Numbered from the stretch's first letter, positions 14,683 through 23,889 are shown. The stretch is 64,000 bases of DNA from Lewinella sp. IMCC34191 (GCF_003390935.1 NZ_QNQZ01000008.1:1-64000), one strand, 5' to 3'. Notes: generated by a model not told the origin, from the letters alone. Numbers and translations: made by a program.

Positions 14683-17510
14683 TACAAATACCGCCCGGTG
14701 TAACTACCCTCCACGCCCTTTAGCTCCGCCGGCCGGCCCTGAAACACCAGGTGCCCCCCGTCACGCCCGCCCTCGGGGCCGAGGTCGATAACGTAGTCGG
14801 CCGATTTGATTACATCGATATTATGCTCCACGATCAGCACGGTATGGCCGTTTTCGACCAGGGCGTTGAAGGCGGTGAGCAGCACGCGCACATCGTCGAA
14901 GTGGAGGCCGGTAGTGGGCTCGTCGAAGATGAAGAGAAGGTGGTCGCCGGCCTTGTCCTTGGTAAGAAAGCTCGCGAGTTTGACCCGCTGGGCCTCCCCG
15001 CCGGAGAGGGTGGAACTGGACTGCCCGAGCGTCACGTAGCCGAGCCCGACGTCCTGCAGGGGTTGCAGCTTACGGGCTACGGTGTCTTCTTCGGCAAAGA
15101 ATTCGATGGCCTCATTGATGCTCAAATCGAGTATCTCGGCGATGTTCTTGCCGTTGTACTGTACGTCCAAAATCTCGCGCTTGAAGCGGGCGCCGTGGCA
15201 CTCCTCGCATTCCAGGCGCACGTCGGCGAGGAATTGCATTTCCACCACCTGCTCGCCCTCCCCCTTGCAGGTCGGGCAGCGGCCGCCGTCCACGTTGAAA
15301 CTGAAGAAGCTGGGCTTGTAGCCGCGGATCTTGGACAGCTGCTGATCCACCATCAAATTGCGGATCGCATCGTAGGCGCCAACGTAGGTGACGGGGTTGG
15401 AACGACTGCTCTTTCCGATCGGGGCCTGGTTCACCATCTCTACACCGGTGAGCATCTTCAGGTCGCCGGACAATTTGCTGAAGGCGCCCGGGGCCTGGCT
15501 GCTGCCTTCGCCGAGTTCCCGGAGCAGGGCGGGGTAGAGGATACCCTTCACCAAACTCGTCTTGCCGCTACCGGAAACGCCGGAGACGACCGAAATGGCA
15601 TTCAGCGGAATGCGCGCATCCACCTTTTTCAGATTGTGCATCCGGGCACCCTCGATCTGGATCCAGTTGGTCAGGCGACGGGGTTGGTCGTTCGGCTCGA
15701 TACGGAGCGTCCCATTCATGTATTTCGTGGTGAGGCTTTCGGTGGCCTCGTCGAAGATACTTTCGTAGGGGCCGGCAAAGATTACCTCGCCCCCGTGTAC
15801 GCCGGCCTTCGGGCCGATATCGATGAGGTAGTCCGCCGCGGCGATGATACCCTCCTCGTGCTCCACGACCAGTACGGTATTCCCCAGGTCCCGCAGCCGC
15901 CGCAGCACCTTCACCAGGCGCTCGGTATCGCGGGGGTGGAGGCCGACGCTGGGCTCGTCCAGGATGTAGAGACTGGCCGTGAGGTTGCTGCCCAGGGTAC
16001 GCGTCAGGTTGATGCGCTGGCTTTCGCCGCCGGACAGCGTATTGCTGAGGCGGTTGATGCTGAGGTAGCCCAGGCCGAGGTCCATCATGCTCTGCAGGCG
16101 GTTATTGACCTCCAGCAGCAGGCGGCGGGCGATCGTGGTATCGTGCTCGTTGAGCTTCAGTTCCTGGAAATGCTTTTGCAGCAGATCGATGGGCAGGTCG
16201 ACCAGTTCGGTGATGGCCTTGCCGTCGATCTTGACGTAGGTGGCTTCCTTGCGCAGACGTTTTCCCTTGCAGTTGTGGCAAAGGGTGCGGCCGCGGTAAC
16301 GGGCCAGCATCACCCGGTTCTGGATCTTGTACAGTTTTTTCTGCAGTTCGTTGAAGAAGGCGTGGATGCCGTCGACGTGGCGGTTGCCCTCCCAGAGTAC
16401 CTCCTTCTGCTCGTCCGTCAGGTCACCGTAGGGGGTATGGACGGGAAATTCGAAGCGATTGGCGACCCGCAGAAAATCTTTCTGCCACTGCCCGTAAGTA
16501 CTGCCGCTCCACGGGGCTACGGCACCGTCGTAAACGGACAGGCCCGGATTGGGGATCACCTTGTCCTCGTCGATGCCCATCGTCCGGCTGAAGCCTTCGC
16601 AGACCGGGCAGGCACCGTAGGGGTTGTTGAAGTTGAACAGGGCGGGGGAGGGCTCGAGGAAGGTCATTCCGTCGAGCTCAAACCGGTTGTTGAAGGCGGT
16701 CCATTCCTGCGCTCCGTCGCCCATGCTTACGATTACCTCGCCGTCGCCTTCGACGAAGGCGGTCTGTACGGAGTCGGCGATGCGCTTGTTGTTTTCCTCG
16801 TCGTCGGTCTTAACCACGAAGCGGTCGATAAGCACCATCATCTCCTCCTCGGTGGTGAGGGTGTCGAGGACCTTGTCCAGGCTCTTGCGGTCGCTCTCCA
16901 GAACGTCGTCGATGCGCTGCGGCTCGTCGTCGGCCAGCACCCGGGTGTAGCCTTTCTGTTGCAAAAGCTCGAGTTCGCGGCGGAGGGTGCGGTCGCCGTA
17001 GGTGCGCGGGATGGGGGCGTAGAGGTACACCCGGCTGCCTTCCTCCTGGCCGAGGATGTGGTCGACTACGTCGGAAACGGTGTGGCGCTTCACCTCTTCA
17101 CCGCTTTTGGGGCTATAGGTGCGGCCCACGCGGGCATAGAGCAGGCGTAGGTAATCGTAGATCTCCGTCAGCGTACCCACGGTGGAGCGGGCATTGGCCG
17201 TTGTCGTTTTCTGCTCGATCGCAATGGCCGGGCAGATGCCGCGGATGTAGTCCACTTCCGGCTTCTTCATCCGCATCAGGAACTGCCGGGCGTAGCTGCT
17301 CAGGCTCTCCACGTAGCGGCGCTGCCCTTCGGCGAAGAGCGTGTCCATCGTGATGCTCGACTTGCCGCTGCCACTCACGCCGGTCACCACCACCAACTGA
17401 TTTTTGGGGATAGTAAGGTCGACGTTCTTCAGGTTATTGGCGTTCGCCCCCTTGATGAAGATGGCGGTGCGGAGGTCGGCGGCGGTTTGCTCGGGACGGT
17501 TTTGGGACAT
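14682..17510 (-). CDS. uvrA: Excinuclease ABC subunit UvrA
   Basis: DNA damage recognition ATPase of nucleotide excision repair. It forms a dimer, loads UvrB at lesions and acts in the cytoplasm. The length of 942 residues is typical. The first ABC half has the Walker A loop GVSGSGKSS near residue 45 and signature LSGGESQRINL; the second half has GVSGSGKTS and LSGGEAQRVKLA. Zinc-binding cysteines are visible in CPVCEGF, CHNCKGKR and CPTCKGEG with CEECHGAR. The start MSQNRPEQTAADLRTAIFIKGA is followed by the conserved NNLKNVDLTIP. It stands alone on the minus strand, divergent from a T9SS protein gene. Confidence 0.97.
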   Translation of the reverse strand: MSQNRPEQTAADLRTAIFIKGANANNLKNVDLTIPKNQLVVVTGVSGSGKSSITMDTLFAEGQRRYVESLSSYARQFLMRMKKPEVDYIRGICPAIAIEQKTTTANARSTVGTLTEIYDYLRLLYARVGRTYSPKSGEEVKRHTVSDVVDHILGQEEGSRVYLYAPIPRTYGDRTLRRELELLQQKGYTRVLADDEPQRIDDVLESDRKSLDKVLDTLTTEEEMMVLIDRFVVKTDDEENNKRIADSVQTAFVEGDGEVIVSMGDGAQEWTAFNNRFELDGMTFLEPSPALFNFNNPYGACPVCEGFSRTMGIDEDKVIPNPGLSVYDGAVAPWSGSTYGQWQKDFLRVANRFEFPVHTPYGDLTDEQKEVLWEGNRHVDGIHAFFNELQKKLYKIQNRVMLARYRGRTLCHNCKGKRLRKEATYVKIDGKAITELVDLPIDLLQKHFQELKLNEHDTTIARRLLLEVNNRLQSMMDLGLGYLSINRLSNTLSGGESQRINLTRTLGSNLTASLYILDEPSVGLHPRDTERLVKVLRRLRDLGNTVLVVEHEEGIIAAADYLIDIGPKAGVHGGEVIFAGPYESIFDEATESLTTKYMNGTLRIEPNDQPRRLTNWIQIEGARMHNLKKVDARIPLNAISVVSGVSGSGKTSLVKGILYPALLRELGEGSSQAPGAFSKLSGDLKMLTGVEMVNQAPIGKSSRSNPVTYVGAYDAIRNLMVDQQLSKIRGYKPSFFSFNVDGGRCPTCKGEGEQVVEMQFLADVRLECEECHGARFKREILDVQYNGKNIAEILDLSINEAIEFFAEEDTVARKLQPLQDVGLGYVTLGQSSSTLSGGEAQRVKLASFLTKDKAGDHLLFIFDEPTTGLHFDDVRVLLTAFNALVENGHTVLIVEHNIDVIKSADYVIDLGPEGGRDGGHLVFQGRPAELKGVEGSYTGRYL

Positions 17511-17741
17511 AGGTTGGAAACACCCCTATGCGGTAGGGGTTGGGCGGGGGGAGGGGGAAGTATGCTTTTTGCGGGACAAAGTAGGAGAGGGGCCGGTCGT
17601 CGACCGGGCTTTGCTCGACCGCCGCTAGCGGGGTAAGAGAAGAAATAACTCCATTACCTATTTATTTCGTCTACCTTGTTCGAGGCTATAATGACCTCGA
17701 GGGGCGGGCCTTACTAATACATCTAAAACTCAAGTTGGCAT

Positions 17742-20000
17742 ATGATTGCAAAGCTACCTTTCTGCGTACTCGCTTTCACCCTTTGTTTGACTGCGGCGCT
17801 TACAGCGCAATCTGCCTATACAACCAATTACTGGCTTGAAGCGGAGTGCGCGGAGGTAGGACAAAATTGGGACATCTTCGAGGCGGATGCCGCAGCTGGT
17901 GGAGCTTTCGTCGCGTCTCAGTTCGTTTCCCGCAGAAACTCGCCGGCCGACATCGAAAGCAATCGCGTTCGATTTCAGATAGATAATGCTGATCCCACCG
18001 CGGTATATACCGTATATGCCCGGGTAGAAGCCGTTTTACCCGTTACGGATTCATACTATGTGAGAATAAACGATGACGGTTATACAAAAGCGAAAGTGGG
18101 GTCTTCGCGTGGTCCGGGATTCAAATGGCTCCCTATAACCGTAACCCAATTCACGGGAGGCAGCAATACCATCGATTTTGCGTACCGGGAAAGTAATACG
18201 CGGCTAGACAAAATCTATGTCACCAGTGGAGATGATGTCCCGGAAGGCATTGGCCCCGTCACCGGTAATTGCCGACCCTTTAGAACGCCAATCGATGACT
18301 ATAACATCTTTTGGCTCGAAGCGGAGTGCGGTATCGTCGGTAGTAGCTGGCGTACGGTCAAGGGAGATGATGCGTCGAATGGCGCTTTTGTGGTGGCAGA
18401 AAAGTCGTCGATTGACCGAGCACCGATAGACGTGCCCAGCAATTACATAAGATTTACGCTTAGTGATGTTATTGGCGGCGGTTATCGACTTTGGATGAGA
18501 AGCAGTGGGGGCGGCTATTTCATCCGCGTCAATGGCGGCAAATGGTCCAGACAAAACTTTATAGGAGGAAAGACAACCGGCTTTCGGTGGCTTGAGGAGG
18601 GCCTACCCCGTGGGCTAAAAGCAGGAGACAACACCATTGATATTGCTTTCCGGTCGCAAGATTTTACCCTCGATAAAATTCTACTGACGAGATACAATTT
18701 GACGCCAACCTTATTCGGTGGCCTTGCTCCATCATGTGATTTAACGCCATATCCTACGCCCTCTGCCGAGAACACCTTTTTCTTCGAGGGAGAGTGCGGT
18801 GAAATGGGTGAGGTATGGGAAACTATCCTGGACTCAGGGGCAAGTCAGGGCCAGGCTGCTGTGGTAAAGGGGCCTAATTCCACGGACGTACCGCCAATTG
18901 ATGAGCCAGACAATTTGCTTCGTTTCAACATTGACCGTGCCGAAGCGGGAGACTACAGTTTTTTCGCGCGCATAAAAGCGCCCACTGGATTCGATGATTC
19001 CTTCTGGTTTCGAGTGAACGGGGGAGAATGGTACGAATGGTGGATGAATATCCAACAAGGCGATGCATACAACTGGAATCAAATTCGTAGAGCAATCTAT
19101 TTGAACGAAGGCGTCAATACGATTGACTTTACCTTCAGGGAAAACGGGACCATACTGGATAAGATCTATTTCTCCAAAAGCGCAATAGATCCAACGGACC
19201 AACGCGTCGCGGACTACGATATTAGCTGCAATCCAGACCCTGACGCTGCAGCAGACCAGTACCTTTCGGTGGAATGCGCAGCCGTAGGTGATACTTGGTT
19301 TACGGGTGGAGGTGTCGCTATAGCAACCGAGAATAGCATAGTCGCTCCACCGGAAGATATCGCGGCGAATCGCGTACGTTTCACAATAAATAGTGAGCCC
19401 GGCAACTATTCCATCTTCGCGCTAACCCGGGCATTCAACAGCCAAAGCAATTCGTTCTGGGTAAGAATTGACGACGGGGAATGGCTCGAATGGTCCCAGG
19501 GAATTAAGGTCAGTACGTCGTTCGAGTGGAACGAGATACCGCTTGCTATGCAGGTGAATCAGGAAGCACACTACATCGACTTCGCATTTATGGAGGCGGG
19601 CACCTGGCTGAAAGGGATATTTTTGACCCAAACCGGGATGATACCCGATAGGATGGACTTTACGGAGTCAGGCTGCGGTTCGGAAATTGCCATAAGCCGG
19701 GATCCGAAGTTGTTGGGAGCCGATAGTGACGTCCGCGCCGCCAATCCGCGAGCTGACATAACGCTGTTTCCAAATCCCGTCACCGATCGGCTAAATCTGG
19801 CGTATAGCAGTGTGGTCACCGGGGAACTGACGGTAACCGTAATCGACAACCTGGGAAGAAATGTCTACCAAACGAAAGTGACCAAGGAGGATCAGCTTCT
19901 TCGTTCCCAGGTCCCGATACATAATCTGGAGCCGGGGCAGTATTACCTGCGCATTCAAAATGGCCAGGACGTGCAATCGCGTGCGTTTCTGAAGCAGTGA
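17742..20000 (+). CDS. T9SS protein with four CBM-like repeats
   Basis: Secreted 752-residue protein. Residues 1-23 are a signal peptide (ALTAQS). Four modules of about 160 residues follow, starting near residues 30, 190, 346 and 506 with the pattern (Y/F)WLEAEC..VG..W. Each contains an R(V/I)RF strand, a (Y/F)xVRINDG-type strand, a W-rich segment and a NTIDFAYRE..T.LDKI-type ending. This pattern resembles CBM6/CBM35-type beta-sandwiches, but no binding site can be assigned. The C-terminal tail from about 672 (ITLFPNPVTDRLNL to QSRAFLKQ) is a Por secretion domain. It is probably a surface or extracellular glycan-binding protein. No enzyme domain is present. Confidence 0.82.
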   Translation: MIAKLPFCVLAFTLCLTAALTAQSAYTTNYWLEAECAEVGQNWDIFEADAAAGGAFVASQFVSRRNSPADIESNRVRFQIDNADPTAVYTVYARVEAVLPVTDSYYVRINDDGYTKAKVGSSRGPGFKWLPITVTQFTGGSNTIDFAYRESNTRLDKIYVTSGDDVPEGIGPVTGNCRPFRTPIDDYNIFWLEAECGIVGSSWRTVKGDDASNGAFVVAEKSSIDRAPIDVPSNYIRFTLSDVIGGGYRLWMRSSGGGYFIRVNGGKWSRQNFIGGKTTGFRWLEEGLPRGLKAGDNTIDIAFRSQDFTLDKILLTRYNLTPTLFGGLAPSCDLTPYPTPSAENTFFFEGECGEMGEVWETILDSGASQGQAAVVKGPNSTDVPPIDEPDNLLRFNIDRAEAGDYSFFARIKAPTGFDDSFWFRVNGGEWYEWWMNIQQGDAYNWNQIRRAIYLNEGVNTIDFTFRENGTILDKIYFSKSAIDPTDQRVADYDISCNPDPDAAADQYLSVECAAVGDTWFTGGGVAIATENSIVAPPEDIAANRVRFTINSEPGNYSIFALTRAFNSQSNSFWVRIDDGEWLEWSQGIKVSTSFEWNEIPLAMQVNQEAHYIDFAFMEAGTWLKGIFLTQTGMIPDRMDFTESGCGSEIAISRDPKLLGADSDVRAANPRADITLFPNPVTDRLNLAYSSVVTGELTVTVIDNLGRNVYQTKVTKEDQLLRSQVPIHNLEPGQYYLRIQNGQDVQSRAFLKQ

Positions 20001-20018
20001 TCGTGACACCAGGTCGAC

Positions 20019-20049
20019 AGCCCCCCCTTTCCGTGGCCAAGGGGGGGCT
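20019..20049 (+). terminator. G/C-rich hairpin after T9SS gene
   Basis: AGCCCCCCCTT pairs with AAGGGGGGGCT around a TCCGTGGCC loop, 19 bp after the stop codon. It is followed by ATGGTTTATTGG rather than a clean T run. Confidence 0.7.
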
Positions 20050-20180
20050 ATGGTTTATTGGTCCGTTCCAAAAAGGATGAAGGATCAACGAACTACCGGC
20101 CTGATACCAATGCCATAAAGTATCCATTATTGATATACCCATGGGGTAGCTGGTCGAGCAAGCCGGCAGATGCGTATTTC

Positions 20181-20200
20181 TGAACCTATTAATAGGTTCA
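20181..20200. promoter_or_regulatory. Perfect 20-bp palindrome before small ORF
   Basis: TGAACCTATT is followed directly by its exact reverse complement AATAGGTTCA. The palindrome ends 6 bp before the ATG at 20207. It could be a dimeric repressor operator or, in RNA, a hairpin covering the initiation region. Confidence 0.7.
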
Positions 20201-20206
20201 TATCTA

Positions 20207-20449
20207 ATGCCTAAGCAGCTCCCCGTACGGCAACTTTTCAGGAACTTTAATCTTGGCTGGATCATCCTTCTAAGTGGAATGGTGGCGCTCTCCGCCGGCC
20301 TATCCATGCATAACGATCTGCCGGCCGTAGATTCCTTTCTCTGCTTCGATGCGGGCTGCGCTTCCGTACAGAGCTGGTCGAATGTCGTGCTGGCCGGACT
20401 GATGCTGAGCGTTGGTACCGTAATGATATTAAAGGAGAAGGAGGTTTGA
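20207..20449 (+). CDS. Small two-helix membrane protein
   Basis: Hypothetical protein of 80 residues that I do not recognise. Two hydrophobic segments, about residues 17-33 (LGWIILLSGMVALSAGL) and 58-75 (NVVLAGLMLSVGTVMIL), flank a short loop with two cysteines (FLCFDAGCASVQ), which could form a disulfide in the periplasm. The N-terminus is basic, and the C-terminus KEKEV is cytoplasmic in the simplest topology. A perfect 20-bp palindrome lies just upstream of the start. The next gene (SUFU-like) begins 87 bp downstream on the same strand. Confidence 0.65.
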   Translation: MPKQLPVRQLFRNFNLGWIILLSGMVALSAGLSMHNDLPAVDSFLCFDAGCASVQSWSNVVLAGLMLSVGTVMILKEKEV

Positions 20450-20535
20450 ATATGGAGCGTGGGTCCCGGGCGTTCGAAATATCTTGTTTTTGATTTTGGA
20501 CATATAGTCCTTCTAGCTACCTAAATCGTACCGCC

Positions 20536-21636
20536 TTGCTGGATCGCCTACTCCGAAAATTCCGCCGCCGGCAACCCACTATACTTTGTGAGTCCGTTTC
20601 GCCCTGCTCCCCGATCGTTGCCTTCGTAGAGGCTGACGACCGGGTCATCTATTTTTATCTGCAGGCCAAGGACGGGATGCGCTTCGGACCGAAAGCCTGC
20701 TGGGTGGCCAATTTAGTACCTGCTCCACAGGACGTGGAAAGAGATGCGATGGCAGAAGGCGTACCTCCTCTACAGCCCGCGAAGCATTGTGGCCACCCGC
20801 AGGGTAGATCGGTACCGCGCTCCAAGGATTTATCCGTGGTATGGTTAGCGGAGGGAAACGCTGCCGCTTTAAAGGAGAAAGGTGAGATAGTGGCAATCAT
20901 ACCCGGCTGGAGCGGGATCAATAACTTCAGCGGCTACGCAAGGGACGCTATCGGCACCGGCCCCTTTGCTGCCCAACTGCACAACGATATGAATATCTAT
21001 GAGCGGGTGGCCGAGTCTGCCGAATTCTGGGAAAGCTGGAATAAGTCCGATCCCTTCGCCTTCTGCCAATCCCGGCAAATGAGGGTGTATGAGTCTACCT
21101 TCGGGCCCTGCACCCAATATTATGCCATTGACAACCACCAGTTTCCCACGCGCGGGCTATACACGCGTAATGATTCTGATGGCTTCGTAGCGGCAACTGT
21201 CGGTATGTCTTTATTGCCGATGCCCGTAGCTGAAATGTACGCCGATAATTCCGCGGAGATACACCGGGTAGAACTGGGTCTCATGCTGGACCGTCCCGTA
21301 GACGCGCAGACTTTGCAGCATATTTGCAATAGCCTCAGCGGACACGCGGCCATGCCCTGGCAGCAAATCAGTTGGTGGGGCCAGGGGCATACCGCTAATT
21401 TTACTTTCAAGTCATCTTCGCCACTAGACAACGTCGTATTGACGAGTCACCTAACGGTATTTCCCCCTGTTCCGATTGGACCCAGCTACGGGGATAAGGT
21501 TAACTTTTTATGGATGGTACCCATCAGCGATATGGAACGACTGGCATTCCATACAGCTGGCGACGGTACATTGATCGATCGGTTACAGGAGATAGGTGAC
21601 GCAGCCCTGTCACTGGACCGAGAGGTACTCGGTTGA
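20536..21636 (+). CDS. Suppressor-of-fused (SUFU)-like domain protein
   Basis: Protein of 366 residues whose C-terminal two thirds resemble bacterial SUFU-domain proteins: FVAATVGMSLLPMP, HRVELGLMLDRPVD, WQQISWWGQGHT, VFPPVPIGPSYGDKVNFLWMVPISDMER. In bacteria SUFU domains are known mainly as immunity proteins of polymorphic toxin systems. The N-terminal part (ADDRVIYFYLQ, AIIPGWSGINNFSGYARDA) is unfamiliar to me. No ATG is available at the N-terminus; the frame opens after a TGA at 20491 and TTG at 20536 is the only good start. No signal peptide is present. No toxin gene was found nearby. Confidence 0.72.
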   Translation: MLDRLLRKFRRRQPTILCESVSPCSPIVAFVEADDRVIYFYLQAKDGMRFGPKACWVANLVPAPQDVERDAMAEGVPPLQPAKHCGHPQGRSVPRSKDLSVVWLAEGNAAALKEKGEIVAIIPGWSGINNFSGYARDAIGTGPFAAQLHNDMNIYERVAESAEFWESWNKSDPFAFCQSRQMRVYESTFGPCTQYYAIDNHQFPTRGLYTRNDSDGFVAATVGMSLLPMPVAEMYADNSAEIHRVELGLMLDRPVDAQTLQHICNSLSGHAAMPWQQISWWGQGHTANFTFKSSSPLDNVVLTSHLTVFPPVPIGPSYGDKVNFLWMVPISDMERLAFHTAGDGTLIDRLQEIGDAALSLDREVLG

Positions 21637-21675
21637 AAATGCTAATGATGATTCACTACAAGTTGTTATAAAAAA

Positions 21676-21706
21676 ACCCACGACCGTCCAAGGACGATCG
21701 TGGGTT
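21676..21706. terminator. Bidirectional terminator
   Basis: AACCCACGA-CGTCC pairs with GGACG-TCGTGGGTT around AAGG. An A run lies on the left side (a U tract for minus transcripts). It sits between the convergent SUFU-like and lipoprotein genes. Confidence 0.85.
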
Positions 21707-21763
21707 GAAATCCACTGTCCGTTAGGCGAACAGCGGGTGATATTGGTTAATATCGGGCGTAAT

Positions 21764-22246
21764 CTACTTGCCGCTAAGCTTCTCGGCACCGGCGTCCAGG
21801 GCACGGGCAAGGGTGGTCAGACCCATGTTGTTGCCACCCAGTTCGCGGGTTTGGTCGGCGAGGGAAGAAAGCAAAGCGGATACCGATCCACCGTCAATGT
21901 TGTCGGCGGTCAGTTCGGTCTTGAGTTCCTGCAGGTCGCTGACGATCTCGTCGGTACCGTCCATGCTGCTCAGTTCGCCGATCCAGCTATCGATGTTGGA
22001 TACGGCGGTGCTGGGCTGCAGGGCAGTGATGTCACCACCGGCGCCTTCTACAGCGGAGATGGTTGACTGAAGCGTCTGGCTGTTGGCCTCGTTGGCCATG
22101 GGGTCTACTGGATTCTGACGGTCGGGCATGGTGGTTTCCATCTCATCCGTTTCCATGGTGTCGGTATCGTCCATGGAAGTGGATGCCGGACGTTCACCAC
22201 AGGCGAATAGCATCAGAACTAAAAAGAGGGGAAGAATCGTTTTCAT
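21764..22246 (-). CDS. Putative lipoprotein, Asp/Met-rich N-terminus
   Basis: Hypothetical lipoprotein of 160 residues. The signal peptide MKTILPLFLVLMLFAC ends in a lipobox with the acylated Cys at residue 16. A low-complexity acidic stretch rich in D, T, M and E follows (about residues 22-50). The rest is predicted alpha-helical, with no motif I recognise (TLQSTISAVEGAGGDITALQ, then SVSALLSSLADQTRELGG). It is probably anchored in a membrane facing the periplasm or cell surface. It shares a terminator with the convergent SUFU-like gene. Function unknown. Confidence 0.75.
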   Translation of the reverse strand: MKTILPLFLVLMLFACGERPASTSMDDTDTMETDEMETTMPDRQNPVDPMANEANSQTLQSTISAVEGAGGDITALQPSTAVSNIDSWIGELSSMDGTDEIVSDLQELKTELTADNIDGGSVSALLSSLADQTRELGGNNMGLTTLARALDAGAEKLSGK

Positions 22247-22882
22247 CTTTTGAAGGTTTGGTTGTCGTTTAGTTTCACAACTCCAATCCCATCAAAAAGG
22301 TTCCGAAAAATCGTGGCTATAAATTTTGTTGACTCTAACACGGAGCTCCGGCAACTCCCTAGTAGTCAGTAAGTCATAGGCAGGCGCCAGGGAATAATGT
22401 GGCCGGCAGGGACGACTACGGACACCACGGCTGGCCAATACACCCACCAGCCTTATAAACCATATGTAATTGACTGAACGGCAGAATACTACGGGCCGAT
22501 CTTGGGGTCAACTCTCTCTGTGCGTTTATTTCTCAGATGGAGCTGATCATTGAGAAAATAAATTACGTTCAGTGGCTTCTACGTCCTGGGGTCACCACCG
22601 AAATTCCGAACGCAGATTTTTAATCTCCTTTTGGTGTAATCGGGTCGGGAAAGCACAATCATCGTACGCGCGTCAGCATACTTCATCGTAGTACCGGCTA
22701 TCCAAGGCGGGAATATGGCCTTCAGACAGCGTGAGGGGAATGATATAGTTATGCGACTCCGGTATCTACACCGCGACAGACGAGCGCCCTAGCGTCGGCT
22801 GCAATCGTAATCCTACGATCTATCCTTTCAGCCGACCGACTTGCCCCATCGGCATGAACCAGACGTGGCTGCAAGAACGGGG
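22247..22882. other. Long intergenic region, no gene recognised
   Basis: About 640 bp without a convincing reading frame, tRNA or repeat. Base composition is lower in G+C than the neighbouring genes. I saw only short imperfect inverted repeats. It may hold leader or promoter sequence for the lipoprotein gene at its left edge, or decayed sequence. Confidence 0.5.
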
Positions 22883-23641
22883 CTATTTAATGATGCCCAG
22901 GCTACGCGCAAAACGCAGCAGGTCGACCGTGCCGCGGACCCCGGCTTTCTTCATCAGGTTCTTGCGGTGGGTACACACCGTATTGTAGCTGATAAACAGC
23001 CGTTCGCCTATCTCCTGGCTACTGCAACCCTCGGCAACTAGCTTGAGCACGTCCATTTCACGGCGGGAGAAATTCACGGAATCCTTGCAATTAAAAACAC
23101 GGGTGTGCAGGGTCTCCGTTTTACCGAAGCTGGTGTGCCGAACGTGCAGCTGACAGGCATGCGGAGATTGCAGGGCGGAGATGTCCGTCACGACCGTAAA
23201 ATCGGTTACCGGAAGGCCCGCCACGTCCAGGTTAGGGAACGTCAGCTGGTGATTCAAATGAAGGTACTGGCCTTTCGCATCCCGAAAGCGGCAGGTAAAG
23301 CCAAAACTCAACGCCTTGCGCTTACCGATCGGGTGACGCGATAATTCTCGTCGGATTTCGGCCAATATGCGTTTAACGCACGGCTGATCTTCGGGGTGGA
23401 TATAATCGAATGCCCGGCTCGGGCCGCCGAATTTCCACACCCCCGGATCGTAACCGAGGAGGGAGGTAATGCCGGGGCTGACGTAGCGGAAGCGGCCCGT
23501 CTGGTAATTCACCGAATACCAGTAGATGTTGGTCTGGGCAATCAGCGATTCGATAGCGGGATCGGGCGTCAGCGCCGGGACGTAGGAATGGCTTGGGCCG
23601 TCGGTGGCCAGCCGTTTGGGGGAGACGAGTGGGGATGTCAT
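22883..23641 (-). CDS. PAS domain LuxR-type transcriptional regulator
   Basis: DNA-binding regulator of 252 residues. Residues about 35-160 form a PAS domain (YSVNYQTGRFRYVSPGITSLLGYDP, then FDYIHPEDQPCVKRIL and a final VTDISALQS strand). Residues about 190-250 are a LuxR/GerE helix-turn-helix (FSRREMDVLKLVAEGCSSQEIGERLFISYNTVCTHRKNLMKKAG). No receiver domain is present, so the signal is sensed through the PAS domain, with ligand unknown. A minus-strand terminator-like hairpin lies about 105 bp upstream of the start, in its leader or in front of its promoter. Confidence 0.88.
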   Translation of the reverse strand: MTSPLVSPKRLATDGPSHSYVPALTPDPAIESLIAQTNIYWYSVNYQTGRFRYVSPGITSLLGYDPGVWKFGGPSRAFDYIHPEDQPCVKRILAEIRRELSRHPIGKRKALSFGFTCRFRDAKGQYLHLNHQLTFPNLDVAGLPVTDFTVVTDISALQSPHACQLHVRHTSFGKTETLHTRVFNCKDSVNFSRREMDVLKLVAEGCSSQEIGERLFISYNTVCTHRKNLMKKAGVRGTVDLLRFARSLGIIK

Positions 23642-23743
23642 AGTGTATATGGGGCAGAGAGTTCACACACCTGTCTATACCAAAACGCTTAAAAAGTAAC
23701 CCGGAGCCTAACCCAGATCACCAATTGTGGGTACGAAACAGGT

Positions 23744-23792
23744 AAAAAAAAAGGCCGGTTACGAAATTTAGTGAGACTACCAGTGAACCGGC
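23744..23792 (-). terminator. Minus-strand intrinsic terminator in luxR leader
   Basis: Read on the minus strand, GCCGGTT (23792-23786) pairs with AACCGGC (23760-23754), followed by a nine-T run. No minus-strand gene ends just upstream of it, so it may terminate a small RNA or act as an attenuator. Confidence 0.65.
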
Positions 23793-23889
23793 ATTTGAAG
23801 TTAAAAACATTTTACGCCAGACGAAACTTCGACGCCCGGTTTTGAATTGAATTTGGATTTTTTTTCAAGATTGACTTTAATTTCTACTA

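Noticed and set aside
14751-17150. 799-codon open frame on + opposite uvrA, and similar long frames opposite GH2 (32120-33742), SusC (39505-40959, 41065-42249) and GH16 (58433-60118)
   Set aside because: They are antisense to unmistakable genes, have no recognisable domains and show skewed composition. GC-rich codon use on the true strand removes stops from the opposite frame.
14682-17510. uvrA as part of a DNA defence or mobile island because it lies between two repeat-rich stretches
   Set aside because: It is a full-length ordinary UvrA with all motifs; nothing shows transfer.
22247-22882. Possible tRNA, riboswitch or small gene in the long gap
   Set aside because: I could not fold a cloverleaf or find conserved riboswitch boxes, and frames are short and compositionally unlike the neighbouring genes.
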